Of a stretch of 64,000 nt of DNA, positions 27,007 to 37,951 are shown piece after piece. The notes beneath the pieces were generated by a model that made no database searches, had not been told where the DNA came from, and saw only the letters and a program-made list of their open reading frames with translations. This stretch comes from Pseudopithomyces maydicus (Eukaryota > Ascomycota > Dothideomycetes > Pleosporales > Didymosphaeriaceae). The position numbers and the translations under genes are program-made. The DNA lies in NCBI GenBank assembly GCA_026873275.1, contig JANTUC010000013.1, forward strand, positions 1,302,001-1,366,000, written 5' to 3'. Every line of letters starts with the position of its first letter. The stretch's first letter is position 1.

Positions 27007-29020
27007 TTATATTAAACTTACTTTTTATTTAGCCTAAAAAGGCAACTTTAAAATCTATTTTATTTTAAAGACTTAGATAGGGCGTTAGTTTTACTTAGGC
27101 CCTATAGAGGAGAAACCCTTATTTAAATTTTAAATAAGTTTTAGGGGCAGCGCAACTACTTAAAAATTAAATATTCTTATAGAAGATTTTATCTAGACTT
27201 AAAATAAATTCTAAAGGATAATACTATTACTTAGAGACCTAAAAGCCCTATTTTAGTATAAAATATATAATTTAGGCCCTAAGGTAGTTAAGCTATTTAA
27301 AAAAAGTTTCTTTAAATTCTATTAAAGACTACTAGCGCGGCTGTAGATCTTAAAGAATTTTATAAATACCCCTTATTATTAAAAAGATAATTATAGGCTA
27401 ATAAGTAAACTTCCCCTTTTTTTACTAATTAAATAGCTTAAATAATATATTACTACTTACTAGGCTATCGCCTTTCCTAGAAGTATTTTAATAAAACTAT
27501 TACTTAGTAAAAATTATTTAGTTTTAGCGGGTAGCGCAGCTATTTATATTATATTTTAGCGCGCTTATATATATTTACTATACTAGTAGGGCTTAGCTAG
27601 ATTATAAAAATCCTACCTACTTTTTAAAAACTCTTTTTTTATATTTTATATAAATCCTTTAGAAATCAACCCCCTCTCTAGCTAGTATATATTAAATCCT
27701 TATTATATTAATTATAAAACCTAATAAATAAATCTTTTAGGTATACCGTCCTATACTTATAACTAGTTATTAGTTAAGTACTAGACTAGTTAAGGCTAAA
27801 TATTTAAATAATTCTTTTAAAAATAAATTAATAATAGCCTAATAAATATTAAGGTATAAGTTTAATAATTTAATTAGCCTACGCCTCCCTCCCGCACCTC
27901 CTCTTTTTAATTTAAAAATTCTATTAGTAATTTTTACTTCTAAGATAGCTAATAAGTTTCTATTAATTCTTTTTATAGTAGGCCTAAACCTATTAACCTC
28001 TCTAAGAATATTTACTCTTACTTTACTACCTAACCTATTAATATTAAAATTAATTATAACCCCTAGCGTCCTTAGGGCGTAGGAGAAGAAGAGATAGGCC
28101 TTAATATTATATAAAATAAGACTACTAGTAAATTAAATATTAGTATAATCTACTCTAAGGAAGTGAATTATATTTATTTAAGTATAGACTTTTTTATAGA
28201 GAATAATAATACTTATACTTTTATAAACTACTAAAAAGGAGTACTTCCTATACTAGTTATTAATTAAAAGGATAAATAGAATTAGCCCTACTTTTTTAAA
28301 GCCTAGACTAATTAACTATCTAAATTCTAATTAGTTAATACTATTAAATAACTAACCCTTACCTATAATGCGCTAAAGTTAAATAGGGATAAAGGCGCCA
28401 CTTATATTAAATTTACTTATAAAGAAGTAATATAAGTAAATAAGGATATCTAGAATACTATTAATTAACTTTAAATAGAACTTACTTAAGCATAATTAAA
28501 TTAAGTAAAACCTTTAATTTAATTATAATTAATAGCTTCTGCGCTAATAACTAGTTAACTTTTTAAATCTAGCTTCTTATATTAATAACTATTATTTCTA
28601 GCTTCTAATAGACTACTTAACCCCGTAATACAACAGGTCCAGGGATTTATATATAGAACGTTATAATTAAAAAAAGGTTATAAAATAATTATATTAAAGG
28701 GATAGCCTAATAAAGTTTAAGTCCTATTCTACTTAGTATTATATAATTAAAAAATTAAATTAATTAAAATACCTAAAATATCTAAGTTCTCTAACTCCGC
28801 CACTAATAAGAACACTTTTAACACCTAGTTTAATATTCTCTAATTAAAGTTAATAGCTAACTTTAACCATTTTATAAAAATAATACTAGAAGTTACTAAC
28901 TAAATAATAAATAATTATATTTAAAATTGGCTAAAAAGAAAACCTTTTAATTTATTTAAAAACTATTTATACGCCTCTAGGGGTAACTACTCCTTAATTA
29001 ACTTATACTAATAATTAATA
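27007..29020 (+). pseudogene. 5' untranslated and gag region of element C, degraded
   Basis: Follows the left LTR, where gag is expected. Frames are full of stops. C-rich stretches around 27880-27905 and 28070-28090 escaped mutation. No motif can be named here, so the gag assignment is positional. Confidence 0.45.
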
Positions 29021-29030
29021 AGTATTTATA

Positions 29031-30190
29031 CCGGTCTCGATCGAGACCCACAGGTTCTAGAAAGTTCTAATGATTGATACAACGAGCGATTATTTAATTA
29101 GTTATAAAGTATACATAGAAGATTCATTTAATTATATAAGAAGTTATTTCGAAAGAAAATAGATTTAGTATAATTAGATACTATAATAACTATTATTTTA
29201 TATTTATAAGACGCTCCTAAACTTCTATTACGCCCTTTACCTAAGTTTCCTCTTTATAAGGCTTAAGAATATTCTTTAAATCTTTATTTAAATCTATCTT
29301 CCTCTTTTAATTACCTTTATCCTTAGTTAACTAATAATTGTTATCTTTTAGCATATTTTCCATAATTTTGACCTAAAATTCTATAAAAGAAATATAGGAT
29401 TTATTCTAGAAATTTATATTTAGTATTAGGATTAGCATTAGTACCAGCACTAGTATAAATTTTAGGGTTTTAATCTACTAAGTTCTAGAGCGAGTCTGTA
29501 TCTAGTGTTTAGTAATAAAAGCCTTAGAATTAGGGCTGTTTTATTATTATTGTAAACTACCTTTTTAGTATATAATTATAGCTTTGCTAGGCGTTCTTTA
29601 TTTAAAGGGACTATAGTATTTATCTTATTATTCTATCTTAATAGCTTTTTACTCCTAAAGCCTTTAAAAAATAGCCTAATTATTTTATTTACTTTCTAGT
29701 TATTTAGAAATAGTAGTAGAAGTCTTAAAAGTAGAGAAAGATATTTTGGGAGCAGAAGTATAATAAGATATAACTAAGGTTAAAGCTGTAAAAATATTAA
29801 AATATATATTATATTGGACGTTAGGACCAGCTATTGCTGTTAAGTCTCCCTAAATTAAATTAGACGTCTTAAAAAGTAATCTTAGTTATAACGAGGTCTT
29901 GGCATCTGTTAGGACTAAAAGGTTTTATTTAGATTGTTATTTGTATCTGTTATCTTATTTCAATGGTACTGGATGGTAGAGTATACTTTAGTGTTCTTTA
30001 TATCTAAAGCTACTGTCTTGGCAATTGTATAGCAGCACAAGTTTGAACTATAGTATAGTTGTATAAATTAGAAGAAAAGAATACTATTTAAGAGCCAGTT
30101 ATTAGTTGTATAGTATATAGAGCTCATTTCCTTATTACTAGGTAGTTGTAAACAGCAATTTTCTCATTAAAAAAAAAAAAAAAAAAAAAA
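29031..30190 (+). mobile_element. Poly(A)-tailed non-LTR retroelement, copy 1 (full length)
   Basis: 1,160 bp starting CCGGTCTCGATCGAGACC and ending in a run of 22 A (30169-30190). A perfect 10-bp duplication AGTATTTATA flanks it at 29021-29030 and 30191-30200. A poly(A) tail plus a variable-length TSD indicates target-primed reverse transcription, as for LINEs and SINEs. No RT or other protein motif is visible, and both full copies have the same 5' end, so it looks like a complete non-autonomous element rather than a truncated LINE. Its 3' half (29700-30170) keeps many TG dinucleotides and few C, unlike its surroundings. A pol III promoter could not be shown. Confidence 0.85.
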
Positions 30191-30200
30191 AGTATTTATA

Positions 30201-31800
30201 CTTCGCGCTATAAGAATAAAGAAGCTTATAATATATTAAAATGCCTTAAGCTCTATATTAATAATAATAATTAAAAGTTTATTACTACCTATAAGAAATT
30301 ATTACACAAGACTTGCTATAATCTAGTAAATAAAAAGAATAATATTCTTAAATATTATTACCTTTAGCTGTAAAATATATTAGCTCTTTTTATAGTATTT
30401 ACTTTTACTAAAACTTAGGAAGACTTCTATAAAGAATTCTATACTATTTAGAATTATTTATAAAATATAAATAAATAAGCCGACAGCTTAAACGCCTATT
30501 AATTAATTAAAGACTAAAAGGCTTCTACCCCTACTATTTTAAAATTATAGACTAAGCCTATAGCCTCTCTAATAAAGTTTAAATCTTTATATAATAAAAT
30601 TAAGGTATAGTACCGCAAAAATAACGCTTACTTTAATTATTTATTCCTTAAGTATAAAGCGCACTAATACTTAATATTAAAGAAAAAAATACCTTAAGTA
30701 ATCCTTTTAGCCGTAATCTAAGCTAATAAGAAACTATTTATAGATAAGGATAAAATTATCTATAATTAAAAGAGCTCTAATTCTAATTATTTTAATAATA
30801 AATAGGAAAACTAGCAGCGTCTAATAAAGACTCCTATTAAAATATATCTATTAGAGTAATTAAAATAAACAACATTAATATAAATAATATTAAACCTATT
30901 AATCTCTTACTACTAGCATTTTACTAATCTAAATAAGAGGTCTCTTAATATAAAAGCGCTAAATTATTTAAAGATAAAGCACTAGTACTCCCTCTTAAAA
31001 TAAAAGTAAATAGTCTAGCTATAAAGGCTAAAGATCTAATAGACTCTAAGGCCTTAATTTATAACTTTATTACTTAAAGACTAAAGAGGGCTATTAAAGT
31101 TAAACTTTAATTAAAATATATTATATTTAAAGTGCTAGTACCACTTAAAGGCTTTAATAAATAGTATTAAGCTTTTATTAAAAATAAATTTAAAGCCTTC
31201 CTTAGCGTCTATAGCGCATCTTTATTAATTTAATTTATTTATTATAAAATAGGCAATTAAGACTTTATTATTAAGTATAAATTCTTTAAAAATACTAGAA
31301 TCTTAATTAATTATAAAAATAGGTAGATTATTTAGCTAGAAGATAAAGTCCCTAAACTATTAATTTCTTTATAAATACTTAATTAACTATTACTCTCTAT
31401 GAATCCTACACACTAAGCTAACATTAAATATTATAATTTTTTTATAAATAAAAACCTACTCTTACGCAACTAAATTCTAAAATATATTTTAAAGTATTTT
31501 ATCGCGGCGGCTACCAACACTAAAGAAGTTAATATTACTTTATAAGAGAATAGTATATTTTATAATATTCTATAAATTTAGAAACTAATAAACTTTTTAA
31601 TTACTATAATAAGTGCCCTTAAGGGCGGGCAGTACCCTATAAAATATTAAATAGATTTAACTAATCCTTATTAGATAACTCTAAATCCTAATATATTTTA
31701 ACTAAGTAAACTAAAATTACTTTAAGCTAATAAATTTATTTATTATTCTTTAGTTTCTGCTAGAAAGTATAAGCTAGTAATTATATACCTCTTATAAAAA
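30201..31800 (+). pseudogene. Gag to protease region of element C, degraded
   Basis: Continues element C after the poly(A) element. Position between LTR and RT implies gag and protease. Only fragments read through, and no zinc knuckle or catalytic Asp could be identified with confidence. Confidence 0.45.
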
Positions 31801-34800
31801 TTAAATTACGCAGCACTAATACCTTCACAATTATATATGATTAATATAGATATTAATTATATAATAACTACTATATTCGCTAAAGAATTTAATAAAGCCA
31901 ATATTAATGCTATCTTTATATATAAAATAGAATAACTTATTAATTTAAAAATAGAAAAACGTAAGCTAAGTAGTATTATTTTAAAATTATTAAAATTAGA
32001 TATTATAACAGAGTTAAATACTAAATTATTATATAAAGACTAAGTAGGCTTAAATACTACTTTCTTTTTAAAGCTATAACTAATATACTTCCCCCTAGTT
32101 ATCTTAAAATAGACTATAAAATTATTCTAATAAAGAATATTTACTGTTTAAAATCTTATCTACTATACCTTATAATAGTAGAATACTTAGAACTCCTATA
32201 TACTTATATATAGGAAAATTTGTAAAAAGCTTTATTTTACTTAATAATATTAGCTTCGCCTCCCTAGTGCTGTATATAAAGAAGTCTAAAAGAGGATAGA
32301 AGTTATATATTAATTATAAAAAGCTTAATTTAATTATTTAAAAGGATATAACCGCAGTATCTAAGATTAATAAAATAATAATATAACTATTAGGGGCCTA
32401 AATCTTTTTAAAGTAGACCTTTAATAGACCTTTTACTATATTTTTATAGATAAATTTAATTAAGAACTTACTATTTTTTATACTTAATTTAGTAACTACT
32501 TCTACTATATTTTATTATTTAAATTATATAATAAACCTATGTCCTTTTAAAGTCTAGTAAACCACATTTTAATAGATTATATTGGAGAAATCTGCGTAGT
32601 TTATATAAATAATATCTTAATTTACTTATTAGACCTACTTAAGTATAAAAATTATATTTAAGTTATACTAGTTTATCTTTAAAAGAGTAAACTTTATTGC
32701 AATATTAAAAGAGTAAATTTATAGTTATTAAAATTAAGTTCTTTAAATTTATAATTATTACTTTAAGTGTGCAAAAAGATCCTATAAAAACTATAATTAT
32801 AAAAGATTAGCTAGAGCTAACTACCCTAAATACTTTATAATTATTTTATAAGTTTTATAATTTTTATTACAAGTTCCTTTTATAGTTTAGACGAGTATTT
32901 AAACTACTAATTAAATTATTAAAGAAGGATAAGTTTTAATAATTTAATAATATTAAGAAGGAGGCCTTTAACTATATTAAAGACTTAGTCTATTTAAATA
33001 ATCTAATTGCTTAGTACTCCTCTAACCACTATATATAAATAGAAATAGATACTAGTAATAATATTATTATAAAAGTACTTAGCTAACTTTAAAATAATAT
33101 TTTTTAAAAGTCTATAAGCTTTTATTTAAAAACTATAAATTTAACGGAGCTAAATTATAATATATATAATAAAGAGATACTAATTATTATAAATAGATTA
33201 AAAGAATAGCACTCCTAACTTATTAGTCTATAAATTAAAAATCTAATTAAAATTCTTATAAATTACTAGGCGCTAGAGTATTTTAACTTAAAATAAGAGC
33301 TTACTCCTTACTAAATACACTAATTAGAATAATTATTGTAGTATTAATATATTATAATTTATTAACTTAAGACAGCTAATATCCCCACAGATATACTTTT
33401 ATATAAATAGATAAAATTAATTACTTAGAAAGCTAAAAGTGCTATAGAGTAGAATTAATTATTTTTTTATTTTATAAATATATTTACTATTATAGCTTTA
33501 TTAGCTACTACTAAAGCTAACGCCTCTACTATTAAAAACTAAAAATTTATACTTTTTAATTAGATATTTGCCGCTAACTATAAGGATATAATTCTAATAG
33601 AGAAGTAAAAGTTAGCGATAATATATAAAAAGGATTATAATTTAACCCTATCTAGTTTATTAACTAAAAACTCTAAAGTAATTATTCCTAAAATAGGCCA
33701 TCTCTACATATAGTTAATTTAATTAGTATATAATTATTAAATTATAGCCCATTTAAGCACGGCGAAAACTTATAAATTATTATAAAATAAGTATTATTAG
33801 TAAACGCTTAATTAAAATATTAAACAGTTTATATATAACTATAAATAGTGTTACTAGTTAAAGCCACCCTATAATAAAATACTAAAGTTACTTTAATTCT
33901 TATTTATTCTAGAGAATGTATAGCAGAATATTTTAATTAACTTTAAAAGCTTCCCCTAGACGCTGATAGTTATAATAATATTATAATAGTAATATATTAA
34001 CTTAGTAAATAAACGTTTACTTTATCTTACTATAAAACTATTACTATAAAGAGAGTAGTATAATTATATTATAATTATATCTTCTGTATCTTTAGCTTAC
34101 CTAAATTTATAATTAGTAATTAGGGTCCTTAATTTACCTTTAACTTCTTTAAGGGACTATATTAGTTAATAAATATTTATTAAAATTTTATATTTACTAG
34201 GCACGCGCAGATAAATAACTAAACTAAAATATATAATAAGTACTTAGACTAACGCCTTAAGCCTTTTATAAATAAATTTTAAAATAACTAATTATAGTTC
34301 TTACCTTCTATAGATTAGGCTTAAACTATTTTATTTAATAAGTTTATAGGATTTGCACCCTTTAAAATTAAGTTTAAAATTAAAGCCCTATACTAGTAAA
34401 ATTAAATAAAATATTTATATCCCTTTAAGAACTCTGCTAATAATCTTACCCCTAATAAAATTACTAAATTTATTAATGATAAATATATAGTTATTAAGTG
34501 GGTACTAAACTCTATAAAAGAGAATATTATAATTACTTAATAAGCTATATTATAATAGGTAAATAAAAAGCGGCGTAAGCCTAACTTTACTAAAGGAGAT
34601 ATAATATATATTATTTTAAAGGGTTTCTTATCTATGCGCCCTAGTATTAAACTTAATTAATAAATATATAGCCTGTATTATATTATAAAATAAAAAAATT
34701 TATTCTACTAGTTAAACCTCCTATTTTATATAAAAGTTCACTTAGCTTTTTATATAAATTAATTATATAAGGCCGCTAAGAACCTACTATCTAGATAAGT

Positions 34801-35150
34801 TTAAAAGTTTAAACTACTAACTAAAATTAATAATATAATAGAGTGGGAGGTGTCTAAGATTAAAAATAATTATATTTATTATAGACGCCTATAATATTAG
34901 GCTGATTAAATAGGCTATAACTTTAATAATATATAATATTTAGTATTAAATTTTATTAACTCGCTAATAGCTATTAAATTATTTTATAAAGTTAATTTTA
35001 AAGTGGCTAGTCCCCCTAAATAATTACTTAAATAGGTTAATGCTATATTCTAGAATTAGTTTTTAAATCCTATTATTAAAAATAATACACCTATTAAAGT
35101 AGGCACTATATAATAGTGATAGGTATAAATATAAGAACTTAAGTTAAATA
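31801..35150 (+). pseudogene. Pol of element C: RT, RNase H, integrase, chromodomain, degraded
   Basis: RIP-broken plus-strand frames show RT motifs at about 32290-32700 (YxNYKKLN, a degraded catalytic box, LGF-like positions). RNase H follows at about 33030-33190 (ExDTS, LTELNYNIYNKEIL). Integrase runs from about 33750, with an H2C2 zinc region around HLSTAKTYKLL and LKPPYN, then a core with SNxGPQFT near 34110. At about 34840-35000 EWEVSKIKNN, DxIGY and NFINS match a chromodomain of the type common in ascomycete gypsy elements. This order is Ty3/gypsy (integrase after RT). No intact frame remains. Confidence 0.82.
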
Positions 35151-35299
35151 GATTATAAGATAAAACTATAGTACTTACTAAAGTAAAGCCTATTTTATTT
35201 ATTATTATTTTAAATTCCTTTTATTCTTTTAACAATCCTTTATTCTCTTTAAATAGATTAATTTTAAGATCTTTAAAAATTCCCCTTTAAGTATCTTAT
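35151..35299 (+). other. 3' untranslated part of element C, left of the chromovirus
   Basis: AT-rich tail of element C after its chromodomain remnant. It ends with CTTAT (35295-35299), the left target duplication of the chromovirus. Confidence 0.6.
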
Positions 35300-35435
35300 T
35301 GTTACGATCACGACAAGAAACCGTAAGACAGCAGGAAAGAATTACATGCAGGACACCAGCGACCAAGGCAAAGGTGATGGTCAGCCATACGCTAGACAGC
35401 GGGGCCAGCTAGACGACGCATCACGTGACCGTGAT

Positions 35436-35608
35436 CCCGCCAAGAACGCGAGATCCCGGGAGCACCAGGTCTTGGCGGGAGCAGAGCAGTTGCTCCCGCT
35501 AAGAAGACAGGATTCATGGGAGCAGAGCGATTGCTCCCGTCCGAAGGACAGGATCTACGGGAGCAAAGGGAGTTGCTCCCGCCAAGCAGACGGAACCTAC
35601 GGGAGCAG
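35436..35608 (+). repeat. Array of inverted repeats in the LTR U3
   Basis: The first pair is CCCGCCAAGA (35436-35445) with TCTTGGCGGG (35470-35479). Then come three tandem hairpins built on GGGAGCA...TGCTCCC at 35475-35499 (9-bp arms), 35518-35538 (7-bp arms) and 35559-35580 (8-bp arms), with loops of 6 to 7 nt. An unpaired fourth GGGAGCA lies near 35601-35607. Spacing is about 41 to 43 bp. The same array is in the 3' LTR 6,772 bases on. It lies upstream of the TATA box, so enhancer or protein-binding repeats are likely. Confidence 0.85.
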
Positions 35609-35647
35609 ACCGGTAGGTCCGGGGACAGCGAAGGATGGACAGAATGG

Positions 35648-35654
35648 TATATAG
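35648..35654 (+). promoter_or_regulatory. TATA box of the 5' LTR
   Basis: TATATAG, the only clear TATA box in the LTR, 34 bases before the pyrimidine-rich TTCCTATTCTTC and GTAGTCAA (35688). It would start the genomic RNA near 35688. The same box is at 42420-42426 in the 3' LTR. Confidence 0.7.
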
Positions 35655-35687
35655 TCTGGGACGCTCTCTGTACATTTCCTATTCTTC

Positions 35688-35695
35688 GTAGTCAA
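35688..35695 (+). promoter_or_regulatory. Predicted self-primer at the mRNA 5' end
   Basis: GTAGTCAA is the exact reverse complement of TTGACTAC at 35924-35931, just after the LTR. In Tf1 the first bases of the mRNA fold back on the PBS and are cleaved to prime minus-strand DNA. Distance from the TATA box fits a start here. Confidence 0.55.
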
Positions 35696-35701
35696 CTTCT
35701 T

Positions 35702-35731
35702 ATGTATCTTCGCATACTCGCTCATAGCTAA
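35702..35731 (+). CDS. Short upstream ORF in the leader (9 codons)
   Basis: ATG at 35702 followed by eight sense codons and TAA, 14 nt after the predicted RNA start and about 220 nt before the Gag ATG. It could lower Gag translation, or be bypassed by leaky scanning because it lies so near the cap. No evidence beyond position. Confidence 0.35.
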   Translation: MYLRILAHS

Positions 35732-35923
35732 ATCGAAGCTCTTCTTTACAACCAAGGATCGTCAGCCTTCACAGAAGATAGTTGTCTTGCTCTCACCAGC
35801 AGGATAGGGATATTCGCACCATCAGTTGCCTAACCGTCACTCGACCACTGAATACCCGCAAGGCTCCTGAGAAGCCTACCTGCCCTCACACGGACCAGGT
35901 AAGTAGGAACCCCTTGTAACACT

Positions 35924-35931
35924 TTGACTAC
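35924..35931 (+). promoter_or_regulatory. Primer binding site, self-priming type
   Basis: TTGACTAC begins two bases after the LTR end at 35921, where Ty3/gypsy elements keep the PBS. It lacks the TGG that pairs with a tRNA CCA end, and it pairs with 35688-35695 over 8 nt. Confidence 0.55.
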
Positions 35932-35949
35932 CCAAAGGTTCGAGTCGAT

Positions 35950-37899
35950 ATGGCAACCCCAGCAAGCTCTACTGGCTCACGGGCTCCCGGTGGAAGCACC
36001 GCTTCCGGACCCACGACGAACCCAGCAACGATGCTGGCGGCCCAAGCCGCGGAGATACAAGAACTCCGTGCACAGATGACGGCCCTAATGGCCACTGCGC
36101 AGGAACAGGCGCAAGCACTGCTTCAGGCCCAAGCGAGGCCCGCAGCAAAAGTACCCTTCAAAGTAGCTGAATGCTATGACGGAGGGAAGACCGGACTCAA
36201 GACGTTCCTCACCAATATGGAATTATACTGCCGCTACAACAGCGAGATCTTCGGCACCGACCAGGCCAAAGTCTTAGCAGCAGGAATGCATATGAAAGGA
36301 AAAGCCGCCGAATGGCTCCGACCCCTCACCGACGATTACCTGGCTTACGAAGACAAACCGCATAAGTGGGACGACGCCACTAAGAAAGTCTTTGAATCCT
36401 GGGATGGGTTTAAGGAACAGATCGAAATCATGTTCGGGGAAGTCGACGAAGAAAAGAAGGCGGAACGACAAATACAACGCCTTAAACAAACCAAGTCCGC
36501 CAGCGAATATTCGTCGGAGTTCAAACAGTTACAGGCCAAGATAAACTGGGACGATGCCCCGCTCCAGGCTGCGTACTACAACGGACTGAAGGAATCAGTC
36601 AAGGACGAACTAACGCATCACGACCAACCAGACGACCTGGAGGAATTCATCAAATTAGCGGTCCGCATCGACAACAGGCTGTATGAACGATACCTGGAAA
36701 AGAAGGAGTCAGGAAGGCCAGTGTTCGGCCAGAAGGCCAACACGAAGAAAGCTCGTAACCACGACAAGCGAGACAAAGACGGGGATGTCGTAATGGCCGA
36801 CAAAGCCCACGAAAAACGACAATGGAAAAAGGGTAAGCGCAACCACCGAAACGATGGACTCTCCGACAAAGAAAGACAGCGACGGTATGACGAAAAAGTC
36901 TGCCTAGGATGCGGAGAGCCGGGACATTTCGTACGCGATTGTACCACAAAAAACAAAATCGAAGGGAAACGATCGCAAGTAATAAAGGTACGAATAGCCT
37001 CCATCACGAAGGAAGATGGCGAGATCTCGGAGTCGGAACACGAGTCGCCACGAAAACACCTACGCTTAACCCTACAAGAAAAGGAGATTTGGGAACGGAT
37101 GTCAAGGGACGTCTGCTGGCTATGCGGGAGCGGAATGCACCACGCCAGAGATTGCAGCAGAAGGGTCCGAATCTGCGGAAACACGTGTGAACAGACATTG
37201 GCACTCGCAGACCGACACCAAGGAGCGGTTAATGACCCGTACGACCAAATCCGGATCCAGATCCAACACAAAAGCATCGAGTGGTATCTGTGCTATCGAG
37301 AAAAGTGCAGGACCCACAACAAGATAAGGGATGACATCCAGCAGCGACCTGGAGACCCTACCCACAGATACGTCCGCCCAGAGGATTGCCAAATGGCAAC
37401 ATGCTACCAGCATAGTCAGGAAAATTGGGAAAAAACCCACCTTCAAAAAGGATGGACGGGGTGCTACGACGACACCTGCCAGATCCACTACAAGCACAAA
37501 CACGCCGCAGGATGGTGGCCACAGGGCCCGATCCACGGATATACCTCAGGAGTAAGCATGTGCAACACCAATTGTGGAGTGAACCATGATACGGTACACC
37601 AAGATGTCACTCACTGGAAGGATTGCGAAAGGAAATGCTTTACGCACTGCTGCGCAAAAGAAGAGGACGCCGCAGACCCGTCCAGCGAAGAGCACCAAAG
37701 GATGGCTCTGGACGAATGTGTGCTAGAAGGATGCGATTGGCACGGGCAGGACAACACCGAGAAAGAAAAGGAACGCCTAGACCAAGCCAGGGCTCATTTC
37801 GACAAGCTCTACGCAGGATGCGACCAAGAGCAAAACGCCGCTTACCTAGGGAGGAACCCGGAGGAACCAAGCGACGCCGACAGCGAGTCGGGAAACTAG
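35950..37899 (+). CDS. gag: Gag with two CCHC knuckles and a Cys/His-motif array
   Basis: Structural protein (649 aa) that packages the element RNA into particles. Residues about 25-65 are Ala/Gln-rich and probably helical. Residues about 70-245 match the retrotransposon Gag core (WLRPL, WDGFKEQIEIMFG, KSASEYSSEFKQL). Residues 255-315 are strongly basic. Two CCHC zinc knuckles follow: 318-331 (C318, C321, H326, C331) and 389-402 (C389, C392, H397, C402). Residues 448-598 then hold six Cx3-4CxxH-like motifs at C448, C480, C505, C538, C559 and C590, most followed by further His. This makes Gag longer than most fungal Gags. The ATG is the first after the LTR in this frame, with G at -3 and +4. 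The TAG stop abuts the GGGAAAC slippery site. Confidence 0.95.
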   Translation: MATPASSTGSRAPGGSTASGPTTNPATMLAAQAAEIQELRAQMTALMATAQEQAQALLQAQARPAAKVPFKVAECYDGGKTGLKTFLTNMELYCRYNSEIFGTDQAKVLAAGMHMKGKAAEWLRPLTDDYLAYEDKPHKWDDATKKVFESWDGFKEQIEIMFGEVDEEKKAERQIQRLKQTKSASEYSSEFKQLQAKINWDDAPLQAAYYNGLKESVKDELTHHDQPDDLEEFIKLAVRIDNRLYERYLEKKESGRPVFGQKANTKKARNHDKRDKDGDVVMADKAHEKRQWKKGKRNHRNDGLSDKERQRRYDEKVCLGCGEPGHFVRDCTTKNKIEGKRSQVIKVRIASITKEDGEISESEHESPRKHLRLTLQEKEIWERMSRDVCWLCGSGMHHARDCSRRVRICGNTCEQTLALADRHQGAVNDPYDQIRIQIQHKSIEWYLCYREKCRTHNKIRDDIQQRPGDPTHRYVRPEDCQMATCYQHSQENWEKTHLQKGWTGCYDDTCQIHYKHKHAAGWWPQGPIHGYTSGVSMCNTNCGVNHDTVHQDVTHWKDCERKCFTHCCAKEEDAADPSSEEHQRMALDECVLEGCDWHGQDNTEKEKERLDQARAHFDKLYAGCDQEQNAAYLGRNPEEPSDADSESGN

Positions 37900-37951
37900 T
37901 GCGCCACCAGGAACCGAACCGTACTGGTGAAGGCGCCCCCATGAAGGTTCG
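37890..37951 (+). promoter_or_regulatory. -1 ribosomal frameshift signal: GGGAAAC plus pseudoknot
   Basis: The heptamer G GGA AAC (37890-37896) is in the right phase with the Gag frame and is followed at once by the Gag TAG (37897-37899). After a 4-nt spacer comes stem 1, GCGCCACCAG (37901-37910), pairing with CTGGT (37924-37928) and GGCGC (37932-37936) around a 3-nt bulge. Loop bases CGAACC (37915-37920) pair with GGTTCG (37946-37951) to complete an H-type pseudoknot. A -1 slip enters the Pol frame at CTA 37896. GGGAAAC is a known efficient slippery site in retroviruses. Confidence 0.88.

Larger units (their letters stand above)
35300..35921 (+). repeat. 5' LTR of the chromovirus
   Basis: 622 bp, TGTTACG...TGTAACA, so the ends form a short inverted repeat with TG..CA termini. 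It contains an array of hairpins (35436-35608), a TATA box (35648-35654) and a CACGTG E-box-like site near 35423. The predicted U3/R border is near 35688. A 102-codon open frame inside has no domain and recurs in the other LTR; it is probably non-coding. Confidence 0.97.

Noticed and set aside
35346..35654. 102-codon frame in the LTR, repeated at 42118-42426
   Set aside because: It is made of the hairpin array (repeated GSK/GSR/WEQS words) and lies mostly upstream of the predicted RNA start; no domain.
35922..35950. tRNA-type primer binding site or embedded tRNA B-box (GGTTCGAGTC)
   Set aside because: No TGG start to pair with a CCA end. The B-box-like word has no A-box partner or tRNA fold, so chance similarity is likelier.
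36618..37277. Long minus-strand frames opposite Gag
   Set aside because: Shadows of the Gag frame: Cys/Ser/Arg-rich products without organised domains or promoter, unlike the antisense ORF at 41914-41314.
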